A DNA stretch of 64,000 nucleotides from Prinia subflava (lineage: Eukaryota > Chordata > Aves > Passeriformes > Cisticolidae). Under the pieces are notes generated by a model. The model searched no databases and was not told the origin of the DNA. It was given only the letters and a program-made list of their open reading frames with translations. The stretch spans positions 6,673,081 to 6,737,080 of the forward strand of contig NC_086258.1 of assembly GCF_021018805.1 (NCBI RefSeq). Reading direction: 5' to 3'. Both the position numbers and the translations under genes were made by a program. Positions 1 through 23,800 of the stretch are shown one piece after another (position 1 is the stretch's first letter; every line of letters begins with the position of its first letter).

Positions 1-10279
<10,279 letters not shown>

Positions 10280-10434
10280 GAACATCCTGAACTCTTCCTG
10301 TAGCTCCTGCATTCATGAGTCACCCACATGATCGATACCCAGCCAGCTTTTCTTCTAAATACGAGTTCTCAGACTTTTTTTTTTTTAAGAAAAAGATTTT
10401 CCTTATTTTTATGCAATACTTGTTCTTGCTCTAT

Positions 10435-10440
10435 ATTAAA
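10435..10440 (+). terminator. NUP214: NUP214 poly(A) signal ATTAAA
   Basis: ATTAAA lies 156 nt after the TAG stop and is followed by a T/G-rich stretch (TGATGTTTTTTCTGGTGG) typical of the downstream cleavage element. It implies a very short 3' UTR ending near 10455-10460. Confidence 0.65.
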
Positions 10441-13400
10441 CTATTTTATCTGGCTTGATGTTTTTTCTGGTGGAAGGGTTTATTATCTCCCTCCATCAAG
10501 AGGAGGTGGATTTGTGCTGGGCTTAGCTTTCTCTTGTCCATCCCTTGCCTACACAAGGGAGTAGCTCCAGTTGGTTCCTGACATAAACCAGCACATTTTT
10601 CATTAATAGAATGCCTGATTATCCCAGGCTGTGAAGAAGGGGCTGAGGTTAGCCCTGCTAATTTTAAGTCTAGGATGGGGCACATGCTTATCTCAGTGAA
10701 GTGCTGAAACTGAGTCATGTGTGAGCCAGAGGCTTAGTGGAGAAATAGGAAATTATCTGGGAAGAAGCTGGCAGCGTGCAGAGCACGTTCCCATGGCAGT
10801 AACATTCAGCAAAGAGGTGGGAAGTAAAAGCTCTCCTATTTTTACCTTTCTGTAAACCTTACAGAACTCAAAAAATGGAACTCAGATTCTGGGGAAAACT
10901 TCTGGCCCTGGAAGCAGACATGTGACCTCCATCCAGAGGCATTAGTGATTTTGCTTTTTTTGGCTTTGCCTGTTGGATTCTACTGTTTGATACATTTTTT
11001 TCTGACAGGGATGAGATTGTGCTTTTTCCCTGTAGCTTTTGGCTTTAGTCGATACCATTTGTGAAATTCTCATGTGTTTATACTTGAACATACTAAACAA
11101 ATGTTTTAAAGAATGCCCCGAAGGCTTCTGGCCAAACACTTTTTCTGTTTGATGCATCTGACCTCCATGAAACCTCCAAATGATGCAATCAGGTTTTGTT
11201 ACTGTGTAGATAACACATTTGAAATAGCAGCTCCTGTGTTAGCTGAGTACATGCAGATTGGATGGGGTTTTCTTCTTAGGATGTTTTGGGGAGTTCTGCA
11301 TTTTCTGTTTTCAGCAGAAACCTCCTAATGTTTCTTTTTTTCTTTACTATCACGTGATATGATAAGTGACATTTTCTGGTTTGGTGGACATGTGATGATT
11401 TTTGGGAATTGTAAATAATTGATAACTTCTTGTTTTCATATCCATTATAAACTACTTATATTTGTCAACAGTTCGTGAAGAAACTGCTTTTTTCAAATCA
11501 GCCTGAAAATGTTTTCCTAACTTCTGTCCTTGCTGAGCCAGGTGTCCTCTGCACCTGGGAATGACATTAAGCAAGTTTCCTTTAAAAATGAAGAAAAGTG
11601 GGAAATTCATTGTACAAGGAGGGCTTTTTTTAGCTGTGGAGAGGCTTTGCAAGGCCATGGCGGCTCCAAGGCTTTTCCATCTGCCCTGGATTTCTATTAG
11701 AGGCAGCACTTTTGGGATTTGGGTGTAACCTCCCAGTCCATTGTGGGGAAGAGGGAGAGTTCTGGTGATCCAGGGATCACAGCACTGGGACAGAGAGGAT
11801 ACCCCCAAACTGGAGGTGAAGAAAAGCTGCAGCTGCATTGAAGCCTGCCCCTCCCAGTGTGTTCTCCTTGACAAGACATTTCTTAAGGCCTAGAGGTGAC
11901 ACTGCTGTGCTTTCCTTCCTCTTTATAAATAGCAGCTGGCCCCAACCATTGACCTTAAATTCTTTGCATTAATCTCCCCTCACTGTGGCATGTGACACCT
12001 CCTCGGGGGCCATATCAGCTGTGCTCCCCCAGATAGCTCAGAAGCCTCTTGCCATGGAGAAGATTGGCTTGGTGAGAATGTGGTGTTGGCACGCTGAGCT
12101 GTTTAAAGTTTCCCTTTTGGAATGATGGGAGCAGTTGGGGCTGTCCCTGCTCTGCTGCTTGCTACCTCTAGCTCCTGGCGAATGAAATGCCTTTACAATT
12201 ACCCCACACCCTGACAGAACATGCATCTTCTTGCAATTGTACCTAAATTCTGTCTAAAACAGCCCCTGAACTGTCTGCCCTTGGAGGAGCAGGTGCTGCT
12301 CCCTGTTTCCATAGTAGCTGCTGGAGGAGCTGAGCAGCTCAGAGAGGCTGATCGTGACCACAAGCCCACAGGAATATGCACAAAACCCAGCAGAGCTGGC
12401 TTTGGAAAATCTGCATTTTCATCTGGTGACTCAAGGAGCTGGCAAATGCCTGTGGCAGTGGCGTGGTGGCAGCCAGAGGCTGTCACAGGCTCTGTCACCT
12501 GTGCTAAGTGGCCTCTGATCATGAGGCCTCTGTCCAGTGGACATCCACCAAAGGGTAAAGCTGCTAATGCAGAGAACCCCAATCTTGGGGGAAGAATTCA
12601 AGGAACAGCCAGGCTTGGAGTCTCATTCCGTATTGTCCATGCTGGTTAATCCTTGGATAACCAACACCCCTCATTCCACTGTTCTGGAGGAGTTTGGCCT
12701 TCTGTGCCTCTTTTTTTCCTGCTCTTTCAGTAGGAGCAGAAATCTTCCAAGGCTTTTATCAAAGGCAAAGTCTTAATTATTTCTAATGAATGCACTCACT
12801 TATTTCCCCCTCCTCTGAGACCATGCTGTGGCTTCAAGGCAGTGGGAAGCCAAGTGCTGGAAGTGCTCTGCTGTGACAGAGCACAGGGCTGGTGTCACTG
12901 CTGGGCAGAGGGGAGCCTCAGGCACAAAAAGGATCTCCCCAAACCCATGGGGACACCAAGACAGGAATTTCTGCTTCCTTGAAGGCTAAAAGAGCAACAA
13001 AGAAAAGAGCATTTTTCTGGAAAAATAAGGCAAAACCATAGCTTTGTCACAGAGATAGGAAAATTAATTTACTTTCATGTTTGAAAGGCTTTTGCTATAT
13101 AATGCGTGGTATTTCAAAATGTGGTCTTGGCCATATCCTTCTGTCTGGTTCTATCTCCTGGGAAGGGAAGGACATCACTCCTTTGGCCCCTCTGTGCCAC
13201 TGTGGAGGTGACCAGAGGACAAATGCCAGTGGCATCCTTCTGCTGCCGAGCTGGGAAGGGATGGCAGGGCTGGAGTTACATCCCTGGGCTTGTCTGTCCC
13301 CCATGGCCACCCTCCTGCCAGGGCCACAGCTGAGGTGTCCCTGACCAAAATCCGTGGGAGAAACCAGAGCACGCTCCTGACAGGAGCATCCTGGGCAGGA

Positions 13401-14007
13401 AAGGCTGCTCAGCCCCACCAGGGAGCTGCTCTGGTGTGTTCAGGCATGGGCTGAGTCTCACAGAGATCCCTGTGAGAGATGATGGAGGTTGGGAAAGTGC
13501 TGCAGGACATTCCCTTGCTCCAGATGTTTGGAGTGAGGCTGGGGAAAGGTGAAGGCAGGTGGTGGCACCACCTCTCCTGCCACTCCTTTGCTCAGGAATC
13601 AGGGCACTGGTCTCTGTCCCTGCCAGCATTCTGGAGCAGAGCTCCCTTCTCCCCTCAGCCGTGTACGTGTCCAGGCTCGGAGGCTGAAATGACATTTTAT
13701 TTATCCCTTCTTAGTTTTCATGTGTCCCTTGTGCATTGCTTCCAGCATTGCTTACAAGGAAAAATAATCCTGCACGAGGCTTTGGCATGAGTGAGTCTGG
13801 GAGTGCCAGGGAAGGTTTTGTTCCTAGATAAATGTTGTGTGGAGCCCCAGGGACTGGGAAGAGGCGGCTGTGGCTCACAGGGATGAGCAGCCCTGGGTCA
13901 GCAGTGAGTCCATCCCTGTCCTCCCTCCCACAGCCATGAGGCTCTGGGGTCTTGCAGCCATGGAGAACAGGCACTCATTAAACTCTGGTTTAATTGACAT
14001 GGGGGTG

Positions 14008-14074
14008 TTTGGTCAAAGGTTGGACTTCGTGACCTTGGAGGTCTTTTCCAACCTTTGTTGGCTCCATGACTCTT
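14008..14074 (+). mobile_element. CR1 LINE 3'-end fragment
   Basis: The text GGTTGGACTTCGTGACCTTG, then GAGGTCTTTTCCAACC and a degraded CCATGACTCT end, matches the conserved CR1 3' terminus (GGTTGGACT...TTCCAACC...ATGATTCT). Only the 3' ~70 bp is clear, as usual for 5'-truncated CR1 copies. Confidence 0.8.
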
Positions 14075-14639
14075 CCTCTCCCAGGGATGAGCTTGGATGT
14101 GCCAACACATCTTCCAGCTCTGCACACCTACACGTGTCTGTGGGCTCAGCTCCCCAGGGGCTCTGTGGTCACGCTCAGCATATTCCTCACCTCACCCCAT
14201 GCCCACCTCCTTTCCCTGCAGCTCCCAGTAGGTCACAGAGCTCCTCCTCTGCCCCTGTGTGTCTGTCCCCTTTGCAGAGCCAGGACTTCCCTGCCTGCCC
14301 TTACCTCATGCAGGCTCTGTGCTGCCGGTGCCTCTATCGGGACTCGTGTGTTCCCTGCACACGAGATAAGCTCCAGTGCTGGGGCTCCACTGCTGCTGCT
14401 CCAGCCTGGGCTGCAGTTCTGCCTCCTCCCAGACCCACCCCAGCACGGACAGGAGCAGTGAGCCCCCCTCACCATCCTCTCTCAGAGCAGGGTCTGCAGT
14501 CACTGCCACTCAGGGCTCTCACAGAACCTCTCTGCAGGAGCAGAGGTGAAGGGAAATGTGGGACAAGCCCAAAGTTATGAACTGTGCTTGAGTCAGAGCT
14601 GATTCTCCAGTGTTGCTCCCTTGTATTTGGGTTCTTGAC

Positions 14640-14845
14640 AGAATCATGGAATGGTTTGGGAGGGAGGGGATCTTAAAGCCCATCTTATTCCACCCCCTCC
14701 ACACCTCTCACTGTCCCAGGTTGCTCCGAGCCCAGTCCAACCTGCCCTTGGACACTTCCAGGGATGGGGCACCGCAGCTTCTCTGGACAAACTGTGCCAG
14801 GGCCTCACCACCCTCACAGGGAAATCCTTTTTTCCAGGACTCTAC
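14640..14845 (-). mobile_element. CR1 LINE fragment, 5' truncated
   Basis: Read on + it runs from GAATCATGGAATGGTTTGGG through CACTTCCAGGGATGGGGCA to CAGGGCCTCACCACCCTCAC, the inverted CR1 3' end. The element therefore lies on the minus strand with its 3' end at 14640. It overlaps an apparent open frame that is therefore repeat, not gene. Confidence 0.88.
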
Positions 14846-16509
14846 AACCAAAAGCTTTGTGGGGACCAGTTTACAGAAGTTAATAAAGGCAGCCCTGAGA
14901 ATCTCAGTGCAGGTTGTTTCAGGAGCTGTTACAATCACATGTCCATTCACAGCACTGTATTTTTATTTTATTTTTAACAGGTGCTTCAAGGTTCTTCAGG
15001 GCATTGCTAAAAATGTTTTGCTTTAAAACTTGAAAACATGAAGGAATGAAAGGAGTATTTGCAGCTGCTGCACATGAACAGTTTGAGGAGATGAGAAAGA
15101 GAAGAAATAGGGAACTAAACCTGATTTGCATCAGCAGAGGAAAGTCCCTGCAGAGTTTCAAGCAGGAACTGTGGAGGTCAGAGGGTTTTTTCAAATGAAG
15201 GAACTGTGGCCTCAGCCTGCTTAAAACTGAGGTTTGAAAATTACAAAGCCAAGGGACAAAACTTGTAGAATGGTGAAGTTTGAAATGTGTTGCAGTCAAG
15301 GATTGGCGTTACCTGAAGCACCAGAAAGGGGCTCCAGCACCACCCGGGCTGTGCTGGGCTCAGCAGCTCCTGACCTTCCCTCTGCCCTCCTCATCCCTCA
15401 CAGGGGCTTTTCCAGTGTCCCTGTGCAGGGAGAAGTGCAGGGGTGCTTTGGGCTTTTCCAGGATCTCACCAAAGCAGCCGTGAGTTGGCTGGTGTCCCCT
15501 CCCCACCCCTCCCTCCCTCCAAAACTGGGACATCTAAATTTAACCTGCTATCAACAGATGAGGCTGGAGTGTTTCCACTGTGGAAAGGAATCCCACTCAG
15601 AATCTGTCCTCTCCCCTGCTCAGGCTCCATCCCTTCACATTCCTTTTCCCGAGCTGGGAGTTTCCTTCCTCCTCTTCCCCTCCTGCCCTTGTTTGTGTCA
15701 CTGCCACCGCACTGATACCGCAGCAGATGGAGCAGGTCTTTGCTCTGGTGCTTTTTGGAGAAGATTCGATGCTGCTTTGCCAGCTGGATCAGAGACCAGC
15801 AAAACTTCTCAAAGACCAAAAAAGTAAAAACAAGAAACCTGTGTCTTGCTTGGGCAGAGCCGGTGGGATGGGAGCCTGCAGCGGGGTCGGGCTGTGGCAG
15901 GAGGAGCTGGAGCACAGAGCTGGAAGGTGCCAGTGGGGCCCTGTGGATTTAAGGGATCAGCAGCGGGGCTGTGCTGGCCCCTTGGCCAGGCACCCCCTGC
16001 TCTCCAGAACTCATTTCAGCACTTTCCTTTACTGGAAAGCAAACAAAACCTGAACGTGCAAAGTTTCGGGGGCGGGCAGGGAATAACAGAGTGAACACAG
16101 GCGGTGTTTGAAAACCAGTCACGGACTGCAGCAGCTTTCACCCTCTGCTGTGCCCGGGGCTCTGCGCTGCTGCCTCTCTCCAGATGTGGTATTTTCAGCC
16201 AGCACCTGACCCGGTTTTTGCTAAAGCAGCAGACGGTGTCAGGAAACCAAAGCGTGCACAAGTTCTCCGCTCCCTGCGCCCACCAGCCCGGCTCCGGCGG
16301 CCCGAGGTGCGCAGCAGCCTGGCGATGAGAAATGCAGGATGTTGGCTGGTTTTTTTCACCAGAAACCCCCGGGCTCCGTCTGCTGCAGCCCAGGAGCTGC
16401 CACGGAGAGAGAACTGGTGGTAAATATGCGCTTATCGCCGCCTCGAAACGTGAGCGCAGAGCCATTTGTTTAAAAACAGCCACCGCCCAAACCACTCCAG
16501 GCAGACGCG

Positions 16510-19500
16510 TTTGAAAATTTCACTTTATTTCTCTGTCTGTTATAAAAGCAGGGTTTTGTTTTTTACATCTCTGTAAGTGTCCACACTCGGTACATCTTGG
16601 TTTTAATTTTCACAGTATCTCTGCAAGACCAAGGACGATTCTTATTGCTGCGCCGGGAGCCAGGGCAGGAGGGACGGCGGTGCCTCGCCTTCCCCCCGGG
16701 CTGGACCCAGCCTGGCGCCGGCTCGGCAGGTCTCTACCCCTCCCCAAGGCTGCTGAGGGTCTGTAGTGACTCCCCGAGGGGCTGCCCCTCTCCTCCCATC
16801 TCGATGTCAAGGGTAGGGAAGGAGAATCACAAACCCGTGACCCACTCGGTGCCTCGGCCGTGCCCTGCCCGGCCCTGGGTGCAGGTGAGGGTCTGGGCCA
16901 GGGCTCTTCCCAGCCTGGAGGGGCTGTGACAGGGATGGCCGGGCTGCACTCGGAGCCCCCGAGGGGATTTGGGTCTATAAAGAGCTGAGAGCATCACTGA
17001 TGGGAAGGGTGAGGCAGAGACACGCTCACCTTCATCCGAGTACCCCGCGGCGGTGCCCCAGCACCTTCCCAGTGTATCCTTTGTGTATTCCTGGTTCTGC
17101 AAAAGGCTGCCAGAGAAGGAGCTTGATTCACCTCTGCTCATTTACCACCCTGCCCTGAGTCCCCAGACATTTGTGTCGCTGTCACTGGAACCCTGTCACT
17201 CAATCCCTGTTCTAACCATTCACCAGCCACAGCAATAGCGGTGTCTTGGACCCTCTGTCACTGCCAGCCATCCTTCCTGTCACACACAATCTGTCCCCAC
17301 CAGTTTGGTACTGAAGCAGCACTGGAAAAACATCGCTTTTACTCACAATGCACGAAATCTCAAACGAGGCAGCATCACTCTCTGTGCCATCCATGTCTGG
17401 TGATGCAGATGGAGGTGAAGGGGCACGTTTCGACCTAGGCACGGGATAAAGGCAATCTTTGGGAAGGGACAAGTCCATGCAAAGCCGACCCCAACGTGAA
17501 ATTTTGTATTTACTGCTTAGCTGGGTCCGTTCAGTGCAACAGGACAAATTAGCCAGGAGGTTACTATCAAATTGCATGGATGTATCCAGTCCACCAGGTA
17601 GAGGGAATAGGAGGAACCAATTTACTTAATGCACTGGGAGACTAAGTCCAACACAAAGCTAAGTGGAAAAGGACATAGGTGTTCCCTGAATGTGGTTTTT
17701 GGTGACTGAGAAGAAATCTTTCCTTGGAATTCCTTCGTGCAGCTAATTAAGACAACTGGGCCCAATTCCTTCGACCCAGGCTGACATCAGTGAGAACTCT
17801 TAAGTACTCAGCACCTGGAGACAAAGTGAATACCAGACACAAATCCCCCTTCTGCTCCCACCCATGGGACTCAGCAGCAGCCAAGATGCGTGAGAGCATG
17901 ATCAGCTATTCACCCACAGCTCAGAGTTTGTCCTCTTCTGCATGTATTGCCTCGGAGAAAATACAGACAAGTCCCAAAGGGCTGTGCCAGTGGAGCTATA
18001 GTTGGATCTGAATCCAGGTAAGAAAATGGAGTTTAATACAGAGAGTGACTGTGCAATTCCAAATCTCCCTAGCTTCATCCTTTGCAGTCCCAAAGCTGAG
18101 ATTTAGGCACCCTTTGGCTTGTGGATTTGGGGTTGATCCAGTCCAGTTGTTTGCAAGCCAGACTTCCCACCTGGGAGCTCTGCCCATGGAAAGGAGCAGC
18201 TCCGTGGCTGAGCATCTCTGAAAGCCACTGGATGGAGGAGGGTGGGCTCCCCTGGAACAGGGGAATGGCTGCAGGGCCCCAGGATCCCTGTTTGCTGGTT
18301 TGAGGCTGTCTTGGTGGGGGACACAACTTCTGCACGTGCGTTCCCCAGGCAGGGGGTGATGTTGAACCTGTTGCCAAAGCAGGTGGTGTGGCTGTGGAGA
18401 AGTGAGGAAGGAGAATTTCTTGCTGGTAACGTCCTGTGTGGAAGATGAGGATAGGAATAGCAGCTAATTGGTGCCTCTCCAAGGGGAGAGCCTTTTGAGC
18501 AGCGTGTGTGGGGTTGTGAGACCTGTTCAGACCAGCTCAGCAGGGCCAGGCTTGTACCTGGCATGCAGAACTCTGCTTAGTCCCAGCTCTTGAGGCAAGT
18601 TGTTAATAGGAGGAAGAAATATTTTCTGGGGGAAGGAGCTGCAGAGGGAAGTGATCTGCCTCAGGCCATGTGCAGGAGCAGGGCAGATCCTTCCCACCCC
18701 ATCCTGTGCCCTGGCTTCCAGATGCCACCTCTACCACAGAACTTCCTCTGCCTTCACACCCATCCCTCCCATTCAAAAGGCTCTTCTGCCTCATCCTCCT
18801 CTGCAGAAGGGCATCTGGTTATCTCAGCAGCCATCTGGTCCTTATTAAAACTTACAGGTTTCACCTCCTCCTCCTCCAAATGCTCCTTCCTCACTGAGGA
18901 TCCACACCCAAGGCTCAGGTGTTGCCCTGCCTGCCCCTCCTCGTGTGTTACCCTTTTTTACGATGGATCTTTGGGCCATGACAGACAGGGACGGTGTCAT
19001 GGTCCTGCCTGTACCTCCTGCCTGACAGTCAGGTAGATCAGAGGTCACTGGGAAGAGAATTATCCGCTGATCCCCATGTGATTCATTGCCACAGAAGGAA
19101 GAGTTTTCCTCAGCTGTCGCTGCTGTGTTTGCCAGGAGTGATCCCTGTTATTTTCAGCCGTGGCTACTCCTGAAATACAGATTTTGCTGGGTGGACTCGC
19201 TGGGTAAGGTGTGCCCTCGCTGACACCTGTGTGTCTCCAGTGACTTCAGAAGGATCCTTTTTATATCCTGCCCTCTGTACAGCACCGTCATTGGGATCTC
19301 ACGGGCAAACGGGGCGACAGCAGCAGGCACACGAGCCCCTGGCTCTTATCCACGAGAAGGTGAGGCTGTGGGCTAGCTGGGAAAACATCTGTGTGTCCTA
19401 AAGACAAACCCAGTGGGACATCCCTCCTTGACTGGTGTTGAGTCCCAGGGCCACAATTCCAGCTGTGAGGTTATTCCATGTTAAACTGCTAACGGGAGGC

Positions 19501-20341
19501 TGAGATCACCACGGGTGAGCAGCACGAGGAGCTTCCAACCCCTCCTGCAAAGCAGGGAGGTGGCCTGGGAGCTCCCCATCCAACAGCAGGTTTGTTATTT
19601 GCATTGCTTTGAAACTGAGATTATTTCTGTACTTCCTTGTTCCAGGTTTTAAAAAGAGGAAGATTTTCTTGCTTCTTCCAATTTCATGCCCTTTTCATCC
19701 ATCAGCCTGTGCCATGCTGATGATCTATTCCTTGTTCCAAAACTTTTTTCTCCAGAATTCTGTAGAAAGGACATTCTGCCTGGTGGTGTTTTTGTTTTTG
19801 TTTTTGTTTTTTTTCAAACATAGCTTTAAGGCAAAAGTTTGGCAATGCAAAGCAAAGTCTACATAAGGCCGCATGACTTGGATTTGCAACTCAGAACCTT
19901 ACAGCTTTAAAAAAAAATACCTTATCTTAAATAGTCAACATTTTGCTCCAGGAACTTGTTTTGTTCTCTACCAAAAAGAAAAAAAAATTCTTAAAATCCC
20001 AAATAAAATGTTCTTATTGTTCTGGGCAGTTCTGGACAAGCTAATGAGACTGAAGTTCAAACAGGAACTAAAGTAGGGAAGAAAAAAAAAGCTCTAGGGT
20101 AGACATCAGTGTTAGTTTCTTCCCTTAGGAATCCAGTGATGAGACAGACCCAGTCCGAGGTCTCCTCTTTAGCTTTAGCACAGTGAAATCCGTCCCAATG
20201 GGAGAAGGTAGAATGGTTGCATTTGTTGAATGAATAAAAAGTGCATTTTGATTTTGCTCAGATTATAGGTGTGTATCCTAATACCTAAGTGATTGTTTTG
20301 CTTCGGGTTTCGCTTTCTCCCTTCCGCTGCCGGGACGCGCA
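16510..20341 (-). other. FAM78A: Probable FAM78A 3' UTR
   Basis: No gene or mobile element is recognisable between the FAM78A stop codon and the candidate poly(A) signal at 16524. The segment closest to the stop (19.6-20.3 kb) is AT-rich with several T and A runs, like vertebrate 3' UTRs. Treating all 3.8 kb as 3' UTR is inference from the absence of an earlier AATAAA on the minus strand. Confidence 0.4.
16524..16529 (-). terminator. FAM78A: Candidate FAM78A poly(A) signal
   Basis: TTTATT on +, so AATAAA on the minus strand, followed on that strand by GTGAAATTTTCAAACGCG. It lies 3.8 kb beyond the FAM78A stop. It is the best full hexamer I saw in the interval, but I cannot exclude a closer variant signal. 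Confidence 0.4.
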
Positions 20342-20870
20342 TTACCGATGTTTGGGGGGTATCACCACCAGCGGTGGCCCGTCCTTTGGCCTCCACATGA
20401 GTACCTGAGCATCATTGGCATTGGGTTTGACAAGGGCACTGGGTGGTATTGGCTCATTCTTGCTGAGGACCTGGGGCTGCTCTTGAGCCGAGGGCTCCTG
20501 CAGCTTGGCACGCTGCCCCAGGGGCCTGCTGGGGTTCACCTCGATGCCCAGCCTCATGCGCCATTTGATAGTCTGCAAGGTCACCATCTCGTTGGTGGCC
20601 GTGTTGGTTGCCACCAGCCAGGTGGTGAAGCTCTGATCCCGGTGGATGCTGGTGAGCTTGGCCACGTTGCTGTCGCTGACGGGCACGGCCCACGTCACGC
20701 TCGGGTAGAAGTTGTCGTTCATGCTGATGTTGAACTTGGACTCCTTCTTGGTGGGGCCCACGATGGTGCAGGTCTCCGTGGTGTTCCCGTACCAGGGGTA
20801 GTTCACTCCGTCTGAGTCACTGATGGCCTGGATTTTACCGTCCAGGAGGTCTGGAAGCTCCCAGCTTGAC
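20342..20870 (-). CDS. FAM78A: FAM78A coding exon 2 (terminal)
   Basis: It begins after a TTATGGCAG acceptor; the first base completes Met88, followed by SSWELPDLLDGKIQAISDSD and GVNYPWYGNTTETCTIVG. It stays open to the stop after PPKHR. The sequence is GC-rich at third positions and strongly protein-like. Confidence 0.94.
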
Positions 20871-23800
20871 CTGCCATAATCAACAGCAAATTATGGATAA
20901 TGCATTAATTAATTAGATTAGAAACATGATGTTTTTTGGAAAGAAGAGGGATGAGCTGTGGATGCATTTCCTCTCCAGCTATTGGAATTCCCTGGCTCTT
21001 TCCTCCTCCAAGGTCAGGGCAAATAAAACTCAGGAGATGTTTTTGAAGTCTCACTCTGAAGTTTATCATCCTTATCTATTACAAACTCACGAGTTGTGAG
21101 TTTTCTCTAACAAGTCAGGAAAGTGCCCTAAAATGGTGTCTACTCAAGGTTATTTAAGCCTTAATTATCCAATAACAAGTTGAGATCTATATTATTTATG
21201 TTTTTAGCCCAATAATGATCACTCAAAACCCTCAGTGCCGACTTGTTTCACCCAGTTACAGAAAACCACACAATTCAAGAAGAAGAAGGAAGAAGAAGGT
21301 GCAAAAAGACAACTAATCCACACCCAAAGTTCTCCATCTTGGCTCCCATACATCACCGTAGGCTAAAACCCTAAATCTAAGTTTTTCACCCTGTGAGATC
21401 ACACAATACTATCCAAACTACATCCGGCTTTTACTGGAATTGGTGCCCTGGGTGCCATCCTGCTCAAAGAGCTCATCCCTGCCATTAAAAGCATCCTTCT
21501 CATCAGGCCTGCTCTCAATCCTTTCATCCCCTAAATTTCTCCCTGGCAGAGCCACAGTCCCTCCCTGCTGTCTGCCTGGCTCTGGAAGTGTCACCCATCC
21601 TCCTCCAGCCCTTGGAAGGACCCAGCTCGAGGGCTGCAGCCCAGGCTCTGGGCTGGGGATGGTGTTACAGTAATCAGAGAGCCCCAGGCTGAGCTGTTTG
21701 TAAAACTGCCCGTGCTGCTCACCTGTGAGGGGACAGAAAGGTCAGAGTTTCTAACAGGAATATCAGGGAAAACAGTCCCCTGTCACCTTGTACTGCTGAT
21801 GCACAACTTGGAGTGGTTTTTTTTCATTAACTTCCAATTTAATTTTTAATACTAGATTTGCCAATAGAAGCAAACTGCTGTGGATGTCTCAGAAGAAGGG
21901 TTGGATGTTTGCTCTGAGACGGCACAGCCACAGATCACTTGCTCAGTGCACACCAGCTGTTTTAAGGACAGTCTTCCAAAAACCAGGCTGGCAGAGGTGG
22001 CTCTCATGTACCTCCTCCCTCTTGCTCATGAATCAGCACTCCCCACCACCCAGGGATGATGTCCCAGCCATCGAGGTGGCAGAAGGGACTGGGTGACAGC
22101 AGCAGTGGCGTTTGCACCTGACCCTGCCATAGGACTGTGCCCCCAAGCCTTGTGGCTCCCTGCTGCAGGCTGGGACATGGGGAATTATTTATCTTGGAGA
22201 GACACAGAGGGGACGCCCTGAGGCTCGTCAGGGTCAGGGTGACTGTCCAAGCCTTTCATAAGTCTGGTGCTGCAGCTTAAAATAGTCCCTTGATTGCAGG
22301 GGAGGCTGTGGCTGGGGGTACTCCTGGGCCTGGCTGGCTCTTACACAGCTTTGGGATGAGCTGCTCTGGCCAGGACTGATGTGGCTGCTCTGACTGTTAA
22401 TTAGTTAATGACCGTGAAGTGCCTCCATGTTTGTACCCGCTGGATCGTTCAGCACTTAGCTGTGTCTGGCTCTGGCTAGAGGATACCACGGGGGATTTAA
22501 AGGTCTCATTTATCTTTTTTTTCATGCGAGCAGGGGCTCCTGGCAAACGCCTCCCCAGAGGGAGATGAAGTGCGAGGTCCTGGGGACTGCAGGGACGCGG
22601 GGAGCAGCAGGAGCAGGGGATGCTCTGAGCACCGGGACCGGGGGATGCAGGGATGCTCTGAGCCGCAGGAGCAGGGGTTATGCAAGCACAACATCTCCCT
22701 GCTCAGATTTACTGGCTGCTGTCAGCTACGGCACCGCAGCTGCAGCAATCCCTTCCTCCCGAGCTCATCGCCAGCAGGCAGAGGGAGTCCTTTCCCTGGA
22801 AGAAAATCTTTAGCGAAGGCAGCCAAAAGGAGATCCCTGAGCAGTCCTGCCAGGACCCTTGTGCACTGCAGAGATGTTTATACGCCCTGCTCTGCAAACC
22901 GGAGTCATCCTGGCTCAGCACCCCTCACCCTCTGGGCAGAGCTGAGCAGGGGAAGGCTCTGGGAAGGCTCTGGGAGGGCTCTGGGAAGGCTCTGGGAGGG
23001 CTCTGGGAGGGCTCTGGGAGGGCTCTGGGAAGGCTCTGGGAAAGCTCTGGGGGTGCTGGGTGACCCGGCCCTTGCTGATGGATGAGTGGAGGTCGTCCTC
23101 TGCAGCCCCCACCCCTCCCTGCTGCACAGCCCAGCTCTGAAACCCCATCTGGGGGCTCTTCTCTCCCTTTCAGCCGCTGGTTTAGGATTACTTTCCACTC
23201 AGACAGTGGCTGGTGCTCAGCTTGGCTGTCACGCAGGGATGGGAGGTGACAGGGGAGGTTGACTCTGAGGTGACAGGTGTGGTGCAGCCACAGCATCTCT
23301 GCAGGTACAGAGGTGCCAAAGCAGGAGCTGAGATGCCAGAGGGTGATAACCCTCCTGGGCTGCTCCAGCCTACCCAGATCAGAGCTGGTGGGGGAAAGGC
23401 AGGAGAACCTGGTAGAGTATGCTCAGTAAATCTCTAAGATCTGCCTGTCCTCTTCTTCATCCCCAGTGCCCCAGGTCAGTATGGAACTGCAGAAGCTTCT
23501 CAGGATTTGCCCAGGATTTAAACAAGAGCTCAAAGGTGGAGCTGTGTCAGGGCCTGAGCAGGATGGTGCCTGCACAGCCTGCAGCACCCCAGGACCAAAC
23601 TGAGCGTGGCTGGGCTCAGGGTGGCCCAGGAGGGCACCCAGCTTGAGGAAAGGCGTGGGCAGGAATGGGGAAGGAGAAACCGGCCTGTGTTTCTTCACAG
23701 AGCATGCTGTGCCTAATTCCAGCCAGTGTGGTTAACCCCAGGGTTTCAAAACCATCCTGCTTCATCTGCACAGCTTGGGATGAGCAGAGAAACAAAGCCT

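Larger units (their letters stand above)
10460..16520. other. NUP214-FAM78A tail-to-tail intergenic region
   Basis: About 6 kb lie between the two convergent 3' ends. It contains two CR1 fragments (listed separately) and otherwise no coding, RNA or repeat feature that I can support. Open frames here, such as 13837-14580 (+), are low-complexity chance frames in GC-richer DNA. Confidence 0.55.

Noticed and set aside
13837..14580. 247-codon open frame on the plus strand
   Set aside because: It crosses a CR1 3' end, has no recognisable domain and no splice or promoter context. It is chance.
22950..23048. CRISPR-like regular repeat
   Set aside because: Units are contiguous with no spacers and the genome is vertebrate; it is a minisatellite.
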